Shown here piece by piece: positions 16,706 through 24,359 of a DNA stretch of 63,804 nt; position 1 is the first letter of the stretch; each line of letters opens with the position of its first letter. The position numbers and the translations under genes are program-made. Where the stretch lies: positions 1-63,804 of IMG/VR virus record IMGVR_UViG_3300043570_002464; one strand, given 5' to 3'. Under the pieces are notes generated by a model. That model saw nothing but the letters and a program-made list of their open reading frames with translations, was not told the origin of the DNA and made no database searches. Origin of the DNA: a virus.

Positions 16706-17701
16706 TTATGCAGCCTTTCGTTTTATCCAAGCAATTTTCATATTGTCTCTAGTTTCTTGTGATTTGGGCCTGCCGCTCATAGCAATTGATAATTTCAGTT
16801 TTGTTTCTTTAGAATGTCCATGTTTGTTCGGTCCCCGTATTTTCCCAGATTGCCGGATAGATACATCTCGCTTGACTTCTTCTGACCGTATTTTTCCCGT
16901 ATTTCCAATTGATATTTTATGCTTCGATTCTTCCGAATGTGGAGTACCAATTTTTCCATATTTCCATCCAATAGGCAATTCAGCCGTTCCTTTTACAAAT
17001 TTATTGGAAATTCCGTCGGTTATCCATCTTCTACCAAAGCATGGGTTTTTTTCACCATCATACATTCCTTTATTGGAAATGGACATTTTCATTCGCGTTT
17101 CTATTGATACATTCCGGTTTGATAGTTTCCTCTTCGTTTCTTCGGATACAATCCTCCCAATATTCCCAAGCCGAATTTTTTCCTTGGTCTCTATTGATTT
17201 TGGTCCATATTTCTTTCCAGTCAAAGATTTACGCATCCTCTCCACCGTTTCCGCCGTCCGCTTCCTTCCCGTCTGCCAAGCCGACATTTTTCGCTTGGTT
17301 TCCTCCGAATGTTTTCTTCCTTTGAATGAAATTCCGACACCACCGCCTTCTGCGATATTGTACCCATTTTTTACAGAATCATATTTTCGTATCCAATACA
17401 TCTCTCTATAATCCATCGTCCAACTTACTGTCGGCATATCTTCTATTATTATCCTATCAAAATCATCATAACCGTATTTCAACAATGCGTGATATATTTT
17501 TGTTTGATTTTTACACCGAACCATTTGGTAATCCCTCCACCGCTCAAATATATCGGTACTTTGACCTATATACCATTTACCCGTTGTTTTGCTGCGGAGT
17601 CCGTATATCCCGCTTACGATAGTAGGCTTCTCGTCCGGCTGCTCGTTCTTTTTCAACGCGCTTCCAATAACTCCGCATTCGGTATTCTCTGTTGCGTTCA
17701 T
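16706..17701 (-). CDS. GIY-YIG homing endonuclease with NUMOD3-type repeats
   Basis: 331 residues. The GIY-YIG core is at the N-terminus: GIYGLR near 32 and KWYIGQS near 43, with Arg (ERWRDY) and a later Glu as expected catalytic residues. Residues 125-320 contain about eight NUMOD3-like DNA-binding repeats (GRKHSEETKRKMSA, GIVSEET-type). It stands alone between the leader-motif genes and the metalloprotease, a typical free-standing homing endonuclease position. It shares the repeat type, but not the nuclease domain, with the gene at 8951. Confidence 0.88.
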   Translation of the reverse strand: MNATENTECGVIGSALKKNEQPDEKPTIVSGIYGLRSKTTGKWYIGQSTDIFERWRDYQMVRCKNQTKIYHALLKYGYDDFDRIIIEDMPTVSWTMDYREMYWIRKYDSVKNGYNIAEGGGVGISFKGRKHSEETKRKMSAWQTGRKRTAETVERMRKSLTGKKYGPKSIETKEKIRLGNIGRIVSEETKRKLSNRNVSIETRMKMSISNKGMYDGEKNPCFGRRWITDGISNKFVKGTAELPIGWKYGKIGTPHSEESKHKISIGNTGKIRSEEVKRDVSIRQSGKIRGPNKHGHSKETKLKLSIAMSGRPKSQETRDNMKIAWIKRKAA

Positions 17702-17755
17702 CTTTTTGTTCCTTTGTTAGATTGTGCGATTTTCTACCCATATATAACCTTTCAT

Positions 17756-17764
17756 ATAAGTATA
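17756..17764 (-). promoter_or_regulatory. TATAYTTAT motif (putative late promoter element)
   Basis: TATACTTAT on the minus strand 54 nt before the GIY-YIG gene start. Confidence 0.3.
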
Positions 17765-17803
17765 AGGAACAAATATAAAACTTACTAAAATCTTACAAAA
17801 ATA

Positions 17804-18235
17804 CTAATTATAATTTCCGAGACCAAGATACTTTTTGTCATCGGGTGTTAGTATCGTTTTTATAAATTTTTTCATCACGATTCCCGCAATTACGTTTGCC
17901 TCATTTTCAATTTCTCCACCAATCTCTTGTTCATTGCCATTTATTCTATTATCAACATCTTGTTTCATATGAGTTAATTCATGAGCAATTGTGCGACAAT
18001 AATCAATCATATGCCTACCATCACATATAGTAGATATAGTTTTGTTTTGAGGTGAATAACAGCCAGTTGTGATAGGTTCATTTGGTGACTTGCCCAATAG
18101 TCGTATCTTCACTTCAACATCTTGCAACTTCAATTCATTAATAGCATACTTCAAAAATTTGACCAACAAAGCAAGAGTTTGTTTGTCCAAATCTGGACAG
18201 CCCGCACCTTTAAACACTCTTAGATTTTTTGCCAT
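17804..18235 (-). CDS. Zinc metalloprotease-like protein (HELTH)
   Basis: 143 residues. Residues 85-89 read HELTH, the HExxH zinc site, in the context CRTIAHELTHMKQD. A downstream Glu-rich helix (EIGGEIENEANVIAG) offers the third ligand. This resembles small phage and bacterial zincin domains. Substrate unknown; prohead maturation or host protein cleavage are possible. The TATATTTAT motif sits 6 nt before its ATG, so the message may be leaderless. Confidence 0.7.
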   Translation of the reverse strand: MAKNLRVFKGAGCPDLDKQTLALLVKFLKYAINELKLQDVEVKIRLLGKSPNEPITTGCYSPQNKTISTICDGRHMIDYCRTIAHELTHMKQDVDNRINGNEQEIGGEIENEANVIAGIVMKKFIKTILTPDDKKYLGLGNYN

Positions 18236-18241
18236 ATGCTA

Positions 18242-18250
18242 ATAAATATA
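18242..18250 (-). promoter_or_regulatory. TATAYTTAT motif 6 nt from a start codon
   Basis: TATATTTAT on the minus strand, 6 nt upstream of the metalloprotease ATG at 18235. It lies back to back with the plus-strand GMP reductase promoter. Confidence 0.4.
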
Positions 18251-18266
18251 TACCACTTATTACAAA

Positions 18267-18294
18267 TTGACACTTTTTTGGATGTGTGTAGTAT
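18267..18294 (+). promoter_or_regulatory. Sigma70-like promoter of the GMP reductase gene
   Basis: TTGACA (18267-18272), 16-nt spacer, TAGTAT (18289-18294). The -10 box ends 8 nt before the ATG at 18303, implying a leaderless or nearly leaderless transcript. No Shine-Dalgarno sequence is present. Confidence 0.6.
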
Positions 18295-18302
18295 GAATTC
18301 AT

Positions 18303-19328
18303 ATGTCAAAAACCTATTATTCTTATTCCGAAGTGTTTCTAAAGCCTCGTTATAGCGAGTTTCATTCTCGAAGTGAAGCAGATACTTCTATAAAACTCGG
18401 TAATAAAACATTTAAATTACCAGTTGTTCCAGCCAATATGGAATGTACCATGAATGTTGATAAAGCAAAGTATATGAGTGAACATGAATATTTTTATATC
18501 ATGCATCGCTTCAACGCAGACAAAACCGCACCTGCCAACACAGATAATAAAAAGTTCATTGAAGTTGCAAACAAAGAAAATTGGAAAACTATTAGTATCA
18601 GTATTGGTGTGAAAGAAGAGGATGTGGAATTGATTCATTATTGCATCTTAAAAAATCTTCGCATAGATTTTCTAACTATTGATATTGCGCACGCACACAG
18701 CGTAAGAATGAAAGAAATGCTTGAGTTCTTACATAGTGTTTATAAAAGAGGAGTATATGAACGACCATTCATCATTGCTGGAAATGTTGCTTCGGCGGGT
18801 GCGGTTGTTGACTTGGAGAATTGGGGTGCAGACGCAGTAAAATGTGGAATTGCTCAAGGTGATGCTTGTACTTCATATGGTCAAACTGGATTTGGAGTGC
18901 CCATGTTCACTTGTATTCAAGAATGTGCTGATATTGCAACCAAACCAATTATAGCAGATGGTGGAATTCGCACCAATGGTGATTTTGCTAAAGCAATTGT
19001 GGCGGGTGGAACTATGGTTATGGCAGGAAGCATCTTTGCGGCTTGTATTGATTCTCCAGCCGAAACTGTGTATAGAGAAATTATAACAAATGAACTGTCC
19101 GGCAAAGGCACTGGTAAAATAATTGTCAAACCATATAAAGTATATTATGGCAGTGCTTCAGTAAAGAATAAAGGAACCAATGTTCATGTTGAAGGTCGTG
19201 CTGTTGAACTTGAATGCAACAAGATGATATATGCGGAAAAACTACATGAAATAACTGAAAGCTTGCAGAGCAGTATATCATATGCTGGTGGCGATTTCAC
19301 TGAAGTAGAATATGGTATCAGGAACTAA
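18303..19328 (+). CDS. guaC: GMP reductase / IMP dehydrogenase family enzyme
   Basis: 341 residues, close to GMP reductase length (about 345), with no CBS insert, which favours GMP reductase over IMP dehydrogenase. Seen: VVPANMECTM near 41, DIAHAH at 127-132, the catalytic loop GIAQGDACT with Cys189 followed by YGQTGFG, and ADGGIR at 218-223 for phosphate binding. GMP reductase converts GMP to IMP with NADPH and would shift host purine pools during infection. It is one of few plus-strand genes and has its own promoter and a downstream hairpin terminator. IMPDH-like activity cannot be excluded. Confidence 0.85.
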   Translation: MSKTYYSYSEVFLKPRYSEFHSRSEADTSIKLGNKTFKLPVVPANMECTMNVDKAKYMSEHEYFYIMHRFNADKTAPANTDNKKFIEVANKENWKTISISIGVKEEDVELIHYCILKNLRIDFLTIDIAHAHSVRMKEMLEFLHSVYKRGVYERPFIIAGNVASAGAVVDLENWGADAVKCGIAQGDACTSYGQTGFGVPMFTCIQECADIATKPIIADGGIRTNGDFAKAIVAGGTMVMAGSIFAACIDSPAETVYREIITNELSGKGTGKIIVKPYKVYYGSASVKNKGTNVHVEGRAVELECNKMIYAEKLHEITESLQSSISYAGGDFTEVEYGIRN

Positions 19329-19504
19329 CCTATCAACTTACGCAAAAAATCTAAATGGTGAACGCCTTCATACTTCGCCAAATAATAACAAAACGCCGCA
19401 GTTGTTGCGGCGTCTTCTTTTTGTAGTTCTTCTGACAATTTTATATAAAGTCCATCTCTGAACATTTCCAAATAAAAGACACACTTGTCATCAGTGGTGC
19501 TCAT
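19325..19504 (-). CDS. Small hypothetical protein
   Basis: 59 residues from ATG 19504 to TAG 19325 (MSTTDDKCVFYLEMFRDG at the start). It is convergent with GMP reductase and the two stop codons overlap by a few bases. A GC-rich hairpin within it (19393-19413) also serves as the likely terminator for GMP reductase. Function unknown. Confidence 0.5.
   Translation of the reverse strand: MSTTDDKCVFYLEMFRDGLYIKLSEELQKEDAATTAAFCYYLAKYEGVHHLDFLRKLIG
19393..19413 (+). terminator. Hairpin terminator of GMP reductase inside a minus-strand gene
   Basis: ACGCCGCA-GTTGT-TGCGGCGT, an 8-bp GC-rich stem followed by CTTCTTTTTG on the plus strand. It lies 65 nt after the guaC stop and within the coding sequence of the convergent small gene. 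Confidence 0.65.
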
Positions 19505-19510
19505 AAAAAC

Positions 19511-19544
19511 AAAAAGACGCCGATATTACTCGTCGTCTTTTTTT
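19511..19544. terminator. Bidirectional hairpin terminator
   Basis: AAAAAGACG ... CGTCTTTTT with an A-run on one side and a T-run on the other, between two minus-strand genes. It would stop transcription from the dUTPase side before the 59-residue gene. Confidence 0.55.
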
Positions 19545-19687
19545 ATACTATTGTCTTTTGATTTACCCTTGATGTTCTTTTTATTTTTTGGACGAAACTT
19601 CTCAAATTTCTCTGTGTCTATTTCTTCCAATTGTTCAATGTCTATTGTTGAATAATCTTCTTTGTATCTATCGTGATTTTTACTCAT
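19526..19687 (-). CDS. Small basic/acidic hypothetical protein
   Basis: 53 residues from ATG 19687 (MSKNHDRYKEDYSTIDIEQL). The longer in-frame reading that starts at 19837 lies inside dUTPase and is not supported; a TATATTTAT motif 8 nt before ATG 19687 supports the short form. The C-terminus is lysine-rich. Function unknown. Confidence 0.5.
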   Translation of the reverse strand: MSKNHDRYKEDYSTIDIEQLEEIDTEKFEKFRPKNKKNIKGKSKDNSIKKDDE

Positions 19688-19695
19688 ATCACATA

Positions 19696-19704
19696 ATAAA
19701 TATA
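19696..19704 (-). promoter_or_regulatory. TATAYTTAT motif 8 nt from a start codon
   Basis: TATATTTAT on the minus strand, 8 nt before ATG 19687. Confidence 0.4.
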
Positions 19705-19724
19705 CTTTAAAAAAAAGAAAATGA

Positions 19725-20279
19725 TCACTTTCCTGTAGATCCAAATCCACCACCGCGATCATTATTGTCCAATATATCCACTGGATGAAACTCAATATCG
19801 TGTGTTTCCATAGGTAGTAGTTGACAAATCTTATCACCCATATTGTATAATTTGCTCAAATTAGGTGTACCTAAAATTAGGTCATCTATAATAGAATAAT
19901 CTTCTGGTTGCCAAATATATTTGAAGCGAACCAATATTTGATTTCTATATCCACGATCAATAAGACCAACAGAATTAGCAAGCACAATATTATATTTACT
20001 TATTGAACTGCGCGGTCTCAAATCTGTGTGACAATTATAAATAGAATATGAACTTTGGCAAGAATCAATTGCTTCGGTAGCTGGATGAGTATATAAATTG
20101 GTTTCATACTCAATATAATCTATGCGTTTGTAATAATTTTTACCACTACTACTGTTCCAAGTTTGTCCTATAATATTAGCGGGACTTGTTGATATAATAT
20201 CATAACCAGCGTCAGTTTTATTTGCTCGCGCTGGAAAAACAAGTCCTTTTACATTTTTGATATAATATTTTACTTTCAT
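19725..20279 (-). CDS. dut: dUTPase
   Basis: 184 residues with all five trimeric dUTPase motifs: DAGYDI near 22 (motif 1), RPRSSIS near 92 (motif 2), NSVGLIDRGYRNQ near 106 (motif 3), KICQLLP near 150 (motif 4) and RGGGFGSTGK at the C-terminus (motif 5). A 45-residue insertion between motifs 1 and 2 makes it longer than the usual 140-150 residues. The enzyme hydrolyses dUTP to dUMP and pyrophosphate, keeping uracil out of phage DNA. It is coupled by 4 nt to the gene upstream. Confidence 0.93.
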   Translation of the reverse strand: MKVKYYIKNVKGLVFPARANKTDAGYDIISTSPANIIGQTWNSSSGKNYYKRIDYIEYETNLYTHPATEAIDSCQSSYSIYNCHTDLRPRSSISKYNIVLANSVGLIDRGYRNQILVRFKYIWQPEDYSIIDDLILGTPNLSKLYNMGDKICQLLPMETHDIEFHPVDILDNNDRGGGFGSTGK

Positions 20280-20545
20280 AAATTTAATTGTCTGTTGTGT
20301 TCTGCTACCATTTTGCTCAATTCAAGATACTCAGCATGAATTTTCATATACTCATTGCCTGTGGTATCAGATATCTTCATCAACCCATGATTACGATCAT
20401 ATGTTGAAATACGACACAGTTGAACAGCATCTACACGATCAATTCCAAATGTTTTCATGTATGCTTCTACATTATTTTCTGATGGAAGTTCTGGTAATAT
20501 TTTATCTAACCTAGCATCAATATCTTCCATTGATAATAATTTCAT
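20276..20545 (-). CDS. Hypothetical protein
   Basis: 89 residues, largely helical (MEDIDARLDKILPELPSEN, EYLELSKMVAEHNRQLNL). No motif recognised. Its stop overlaps the dUTPase start, so the pair is probably translationally coupled. Confidence 0.5.
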   Translation of the reverse strand: MKLLSMEDIDARLDKILPELPSENNVEAYMKTFGIDRVDAVQLCRISTYDRNHGLMKISDTTGNEYMKIHAEYLELSKMVAEHNRQLNL

Positions 20546-20548
20546 ATA

Positions 20549-20857
20549 TTATGCTACACTAACAACAACATCATCATGAGTCAATCCATAATCATCTTTC
20601 CAACCAGCTTCACTCAATCCAAACACAATATGTTCTTCTGAACCATCTGTGCGATATACAACCATATTGGGATGATCTGCTGAAGTTTCTTTAGTAAATT
20701 TCATGAGTGCGGCTATTTCTTCTCTGGATAGAAAGGCATCAAACATATTAGTGATTTCTTCCAATGTTGTTTTGCGTGTAATAACAACTCCGCGACCTTT
20801 GCCGCCAAGTTGTTTTACATGTGTAACAACAAAAGTGAATAAGTTATCGTAGTTCAT
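20549..20857 (-). CDS. Hypothetical protein
   Basis: 102 residues. An alpha/beta protein with GGKGRGVVITRKTTLEE near residue 18 and a C-terminal HDDVVVSVA. No family recognised. It follows the first glycosyltransferase by a 4-nt overlap. Confidence 0.5.
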   Translation of the reverse strand: MNYDNLFTFVVTHVKQLGGKGRGVVITRKTTLEEITNMFDAFLSREEIAALMKFTKETSADHPNMVVYRTDGSEEHIVFGLSEAGWKDDYGLTHDDVVVSVA

Positions 20858-22032
20858 ATTTTTATAAGTGATTTGCTAATGTCTTTTACAATCTTTGTTT
20901 TCAATTTGAATATACCCAGTTCCATTTCAGCATTGTCTTCTACACCTTCTGATATAATATCAGTGAGTTTAGTTATGATTGCTGAGTTTTCATTACCATT
21001 GAGCATAAAGTCCTTCTGACTGAAATACAAAAGAATGTCATTATTGATTTGTTCTATATAGCCATGATTATATATGCGAGCCTTCAAATCAATCTTTGTG
21101 GTTGGTTGTTCTTTTGCTATGTATCTATTACCGGAAATAGTATTATCAATAAATATATTTGAAGCCCACGGCTCAACAAAATGAATAAAGTCTTCGGTGG
21201 TTACATCGGTTAGTACAAATCCAATATTATATTTTTTTGGAATTATGGGATGTTGATATTCATCATTCTTGATCCAACTCTGCCATTTTCTGATATAATA
21301 TCTACCGGATCTGTTTCGCATTTCATGAAACTTTGGATCAACTGTCTGCTTTTCAACGCCATCTTGGAACTGACCACCTCGACATGTAAAGTGATATACA
21401 AGTGCATCCCATGCTTGAACCATCGTGCATCCGTTCAAAATCATTCTTTGGAACAAGTCCGAGTCTTCATAATATGAATGAAGAGTTTCGTCGTGCATTC
21501 CAATGTCAGTCAGGTTTTTCTTATATGTCATCCAAGGTGCAAAAATTCCACTGGTTGTAACGTCTGTGTTTTTAACCTTGGCATCTTCAACATAATCATC
21601 AAACGCTTTCTTATTGAAGTCTTCTGGGTACATGCCAAATGGCATAACAATCTTTTCTTTTCCCACCGGGTGCAACGGTGGTTCTATTCTTGTTGCCGCA
21701 ACAACCGTATTGGGTTTAAGATGCTTGATCAGATTAGTGTCAAATCCCTTACCCATATACATATCGGCGTGAAATACACATATGACATCACCGGTGGCAT
21801 TCTCTATACAGCGATTGTATCCATGTGCTATGCCCTTGTATTCGTATGATGTGTTCTTTGTATATTTTACTTCGGGTGCGTTCTTTTTCAGCCATTCTTC
21901 CGTACCATCGCTGTTGGAGTCAATAAATACCACAATCTCGTATGGCAAAGAAGAATTCTCTTTGATTGATTTAATAGAGCCCTTCAAGTATCGAAGATTG
22001 TTTTTCGACGGAATACAGTATGAGATTTTCAT
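20854..22032 (-). CDS. GT-A glycosyltransferase (family 2-like)
   Basis: 392 residues. MKISYCIPSKNNLRYLKGSI at the N-terminus and EIVVFIDSNSDGTEEWL are the nucleotide-binding half of a family 2 fold. FHADMYMGKGF supplies the D-x-D-like metal site near residue 90, and YYEDSDLFQRM near 190 matches the ED acceptor-site motif. The last 150 residues are an extra domain. It transfers a sugar from a nucleotide sugar to an unknown acceptor. This is the most distal gene of the long glycan region. Confidence 0.85.
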   Translation of the reverse strand: MKISYCIPSKNNLRYLKGSIKSIKENSSLPYEIVVFIDSNSDGTEEWLKKNAPEVKYTKNTSYEYKGIAHGYNRCIENATGDVICVFHADMYMGKGFDTNLIKHLKPNTVVAATRIEPPLHPVGKEKIVMPFGMYPEDFNKKAFDDYVEDAKVKNTDVTTSGIFAPWMTYKKNLTDIGMHDETLHSYYEDSDLFQRMILNGCTMVQAWDALVYHFTCRGGQFQDGVEKQTVDPKFHEMRNRSGRYYIRKWQSWIKNDEYQHPIIPKKYNIGFVLTDVTTEDFIHFVEPWASNIFIDNTISGNRYIAKEQPTTKIDLKARIYNHGYIEQINNDILLYFSQKDFMLNGNENSAIITKLTDIISEGVEDNAEMELGIFKLKTKIVKDISKSLIKI

Positions 22033-22038
22033 AAGTCT

Positions 22039-22066
22039 TTTATATCCTTTTTACCCACAATGTCAA
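22039..22066 (-). promoter_or_regulatory. Sigma70-like promoter of the 392-residue glycosyltransferase gene
   Basis: TTGACA (22066-22061), 16-nt spacer, TATAAA (22044-22039); 6 nt then separate the -10 box from the ATG at 22032. Predicted transcript is leaderless. Confidence 0.5.
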
Positions 22067-22075
22067 TAAATTCTT

Positions 22076-22258
22076 TCATATCTTGTCGTGTTCTATTCCT
22101 ACAATGTGTATCAACTGCTTTTCTTTTTCGGTCATATTATTATAATACTCTATTATATCCTGTCGCAGTTTGTTGGATTTTTCTTGTATAGTATTTTCAT
22201 CAATACAGCGTTGTATTTTATAATACAACTCAAAATATTTACGAGCGTGCTCTGTCAT
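22076..22258 (-). CDS. Small hypothetical helical protein
   Basis: 60 residues from ATG 22258 (MTEHARKYFELYYKIQRC). A longer form beginning with TTG at 22285 would overlap the upstream gene and is less likely. Strongly helical and charged. Function unknown. Confidence 0.5.
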   Translation of the reverse strand: MTEHARKYFELYYKIQRCIDENTIQEKSNKLRQDIIEYYNNMTEKEKQLIHIVGIEHDKI

Positions 22259-22260
22259 AG

Positions 22261-22854
22261 TTAAACGCTTTTGGAAGGCATCCAATAAGTTCCAATTGGA
22301 TATTTCTCTCTTACAGTTTCGTAAATCTTCTTAATAGCATCAGTATTGTCATATTCTGCCTTATATAGCATTTCAGCGAGTGCCTCAAACACTTTAGTGC
22401 GTTCAACATTATAACGCAATGACTCTAAAGTTTTGCCGTGAGATAATTTCATATGCTCTTTTTCTTCTTTCCAAGATTCATTTAACGATCTAAAAGCTGC
22501 ATCAATAATAGCATCAGGTGGATGATTCTCAAATGTGCCTCCAGTACTACAAAAAATCTGTTTTCCGATAAGGCGAATATCTTTCACCAAATCTTCATAC
22601 TTTTCTTTATACTTTATTGCTCTATCTGCTTCACGCAACGCTCTTTCACGCTCTTCATCCCAAGAAGCTATAGCAGCATTGTGACGTTGAATGAGTTCTT
22701 CATTGTTTTTCTTAAAAGCAGCAAGTTCGGTTTCGAGGATGTTGGTGTGCTCTCTCCAAACTTGGTGATCGGTCTTTATATAGTCGGTTCGTGTGCGAAT
22801 ATATGTATCAATCGCATCTGTTCTTGGCGTGCTAAATTTTAGTTCTCTATTCAT
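22261..22854 (-). CDS. Hypothetical coiled-coil protein
   Basis: 197 residues with a long central coiled coil (about residues 35-110, for example ELAAFKKNNEELIQRHNAA). The C-terminal 50 residues are a separate helical segment ending in MPSKSV. No catalytic motif. Its own promoter is embedded in the end of the upstream gene. Confidence 0.55.
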   Translation of the reverse strand: MNRELKFSTPRTDAIDTYIRTRTDYIKTDHQVWREHTNILETELAAFKKNNEELIQRHNAAIASWDEERERALREADRAIKYKEKYEDLVKDIRLIGKQIFCSTGGTFENHPPDAIIDAAFRSLNESWKEEKEHMKLSHGKTLESLRYNVERTKVFEALAEMLYKAEYDNTDAIKKIYETVREKYPIGTYWMPSKSV

Positions 22855-23150
22855 ACATCCTTTATGACACTAGTGTAATCACCTGTCAAGTATTTTCCGC
22901 CTTTAACAACTCTTACAGAGTCCATAGAAAAATAATCATCCAAATGATCACAATGTAAAAAATGATATGCCGGATATTTTCTTCCATTCCACTCAATAAA
23001 CATTTCTCCGTTTTCTTCAATAACCTCTGCTATGTTACAGTACATATGCATATATCCATCTTCATCCACTCCGGACCATTGAAAGTCCAATGTATCAAAA
23101 TGCTCCGCCTCGAACTCAGGAGAAAATTTTGGTTTAAATTTGATTTTCAT
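22851..23150 (-). CDS. Hypothetical protein with C-terminus KYLTGDYTSVIKDV
   Basis: 99 residues, beta-rich with several Asp/Glu/Trp (DFQWSGVDEDGYMHMYCNI). Its C-terminal 11 residues match those of the next glycosyltransferase (KYLTGDYSSVI). The shared stretch coincides with a duplicated promoter sequence, so the similarity may reflect regulation rather than protein function. Confidence 0.5.
   Translation of the reverse strand: MKIKFKPKFSPEFEAEHFDTLDFQWSGVDEDGYMHMYCNIAEVIEENGEMFIEWNGRKYPAYHFLHCDHLDDYFSMDSVRVVKGGKYLTGDYTSVIKDV
22862..22889 (-). promoter_or_regulatory. Promoter embedded in the end of the upstream gene
   Basis: TTGACA (22889-22884), 16-nt spacer, TCATAA (22867-22862), 7 nt before ATG 22854. 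The box codes for part of the C-terminus KYLTGDYTSVI of the 99-residue gene. Confidence 0.45.
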
Positions 23151-23154
23151 ATCA

Positions 23155-24069
23155 CTACATTATTACACTACTATAGTCACCTGTCAAGTATTTATCTCTG
23201 TTCTTGTTATATATTTCACGCATTTTATCGGTTACTTTGATAAAACCTACTTCGTCATACGACGGTGGCTCTCCCCATATCTTCAACCACTTTTGATAGT
23301 TACGAGCTTCACCTTGTTTTTGTCTATCAGATGTGCCAGTAAGTTTGTCGTGCTGTCCAAGAAAATGACTACTGCGTGCTCCAAAGTGCCAAGTTAGTGC
23401 TTTTCCAGACACAACAAAATTATATCCTTCTAATTGCATTCTAACACTTTGGTCATGATCTTCGTATGATGTAGGTTTATACGCATCCGAGTTTGGTATA
23501 AAATACTTTGTTCGCATCATATATGACACGCCTTCTACTTTTCTAAATGTCGGTGCACTCGAAGATACAAATGCGTGATCAGCCCAATCCAAGAATTCAT
23601 TTTTTCTAAAGTCGTGATGATATGTTCCAAATCCATCTGTCGTATTTGGTGGTGAAAATATTGTACCAAATCTATCTGTGTTGTTGAATATGTTTGGTTC
23701 AAGCCGCCACGCACCTGCTACTAGTGGCTTTTCTGAGCTAGATACAAGATCAAACAATGGCTTGTCATAGTTTTTGCTTATATAAAAATCACTATGTATA
23801 AGAGAAAAGTATTCTGTTTTTACACGCTCTATTGCTTTGTTTACTCCACCACCAATACCAACAGGAACAACATTTTCTTCATAGATAGTTTCTATGTCTG
23901 GCTGTTGTGCTAACCAATCTCGTGTGTCTGTGTCATTTTCGCAATACACAAGAATGGGTTGATTTTTGTAATAAGCATTCTCACGAATAGACTCAATCGC
24001 AAGCCGCAAATACGGAGTGCTTTTGTAAGTATTTATAATCCAAGTGAATAAAGGCTCGTTCACATTCAT
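23155..24069 (-). CDS. GT-A glycosyltransferase (family 2-like)
   Basis: 304 residues from ATG 24069; the in-frame GTG at 24078 is an alternative. TWIINTYKSTPYLRLAIESI and QPILVYCENDTDTRDWL form the N-terminal fold, SLIHSDFYISKNYD is the D-x-D-like site, and PTSYEDHDQSVRMQLEGY is the acceptor-site ED motif. The ATG overlaps the stop of the gene upstream by 4 nt. Donor and acceptor unknown. Confidence 0.83.
   Translation of the reverse strand: MNVNEPLFTWIINTYKSTPYLRLAIESIRENAYYKNQPILVYCENDTDTRDWLAQQPDIETIYEENVVPVGIGGGVNKAIERVKTEYFSLIHSDFYISKNYDKPLFDLVSSSEKPLVAGAWRLEPNIFNNTDRFGTIFSPPNTTDGFGTYHHDFRKNEFLDWADHAFVSSSAPTFRKVEGVSYMMRTKYFIPNSDAYKPTSYEDHDQSVRMQLEGYNFVVSGKALTWHFGARSSHFLGQHDKLTGTSDRQKQGEARNYQKWLKIWGEPPSYDEVGFIKVTDKMREIYNKNRDKYLTGDYSSVIM
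23160..23187 (-). promoter_or_regulatory. Promoter embedded in the end of a glycosyltransferase gene
   Basis: TTGACA (23187-23182), 16-nt spacer, TAATAA (23165-23160), 9 nt before ATG 23150. It closely resembles the element at 22862-22889, including the TTGACAGGTGA core. Confidence 0.5.
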
Positions 24070-24359
24070 GATTTCCACTCTGTATTATTTTTCTTTTGGT
24101 CAACCAATGTGCCTTGAGTGTGCTTTTTTATAATACAATCAACGAATCTTTGAGCACTTTCATCAACACTGCCGCTAAACTTCATTGTGCCATCATTCCA
24201 ATCCAACTTGCCAATCACATTTTTACCATCATAAAAAGTCATGGTCAAATCGGCCTTAAAGGTAGTAGTTAAATAACTATCTTTATTTAGCCAATCAAAT
24301 GTCAGTTGTGCCGGTGCAAAAAAGTCAAACTGTAATTGTGTTTCAGTTGTTGTATTCAT
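24066..24359 (-). CDS. Hypothetical protein
   Basis: 97 residues from ATG 24359 (MNTTTETQLQFDFFAPAQL); the TTG at 24386 is an in-frame alternative. Beta-rich and resembling a small lipocalin-like or steroid-transfer-type sheet, without a clear family. It sits between two glycosyltransferases. Confidence 0.45.
   Translation of the reverse strand: MNTTTETQLQFDFFAPAQLTFDWLNKDSYLTTTFKADLTMTFYDGKNVIGKLDWNDGTMKFSGSVDESAQRFVDCIIKKHTQGTLVDQKKNNTEWKS

Noticed and set aside
18303-19328. IMP dehydrogenase rather than GMP reductase
   Set aside because: No CBS-domain insertion and a length of 341 favour GMP reductase, though the active-site loop is divergent, so some doubt is kept.
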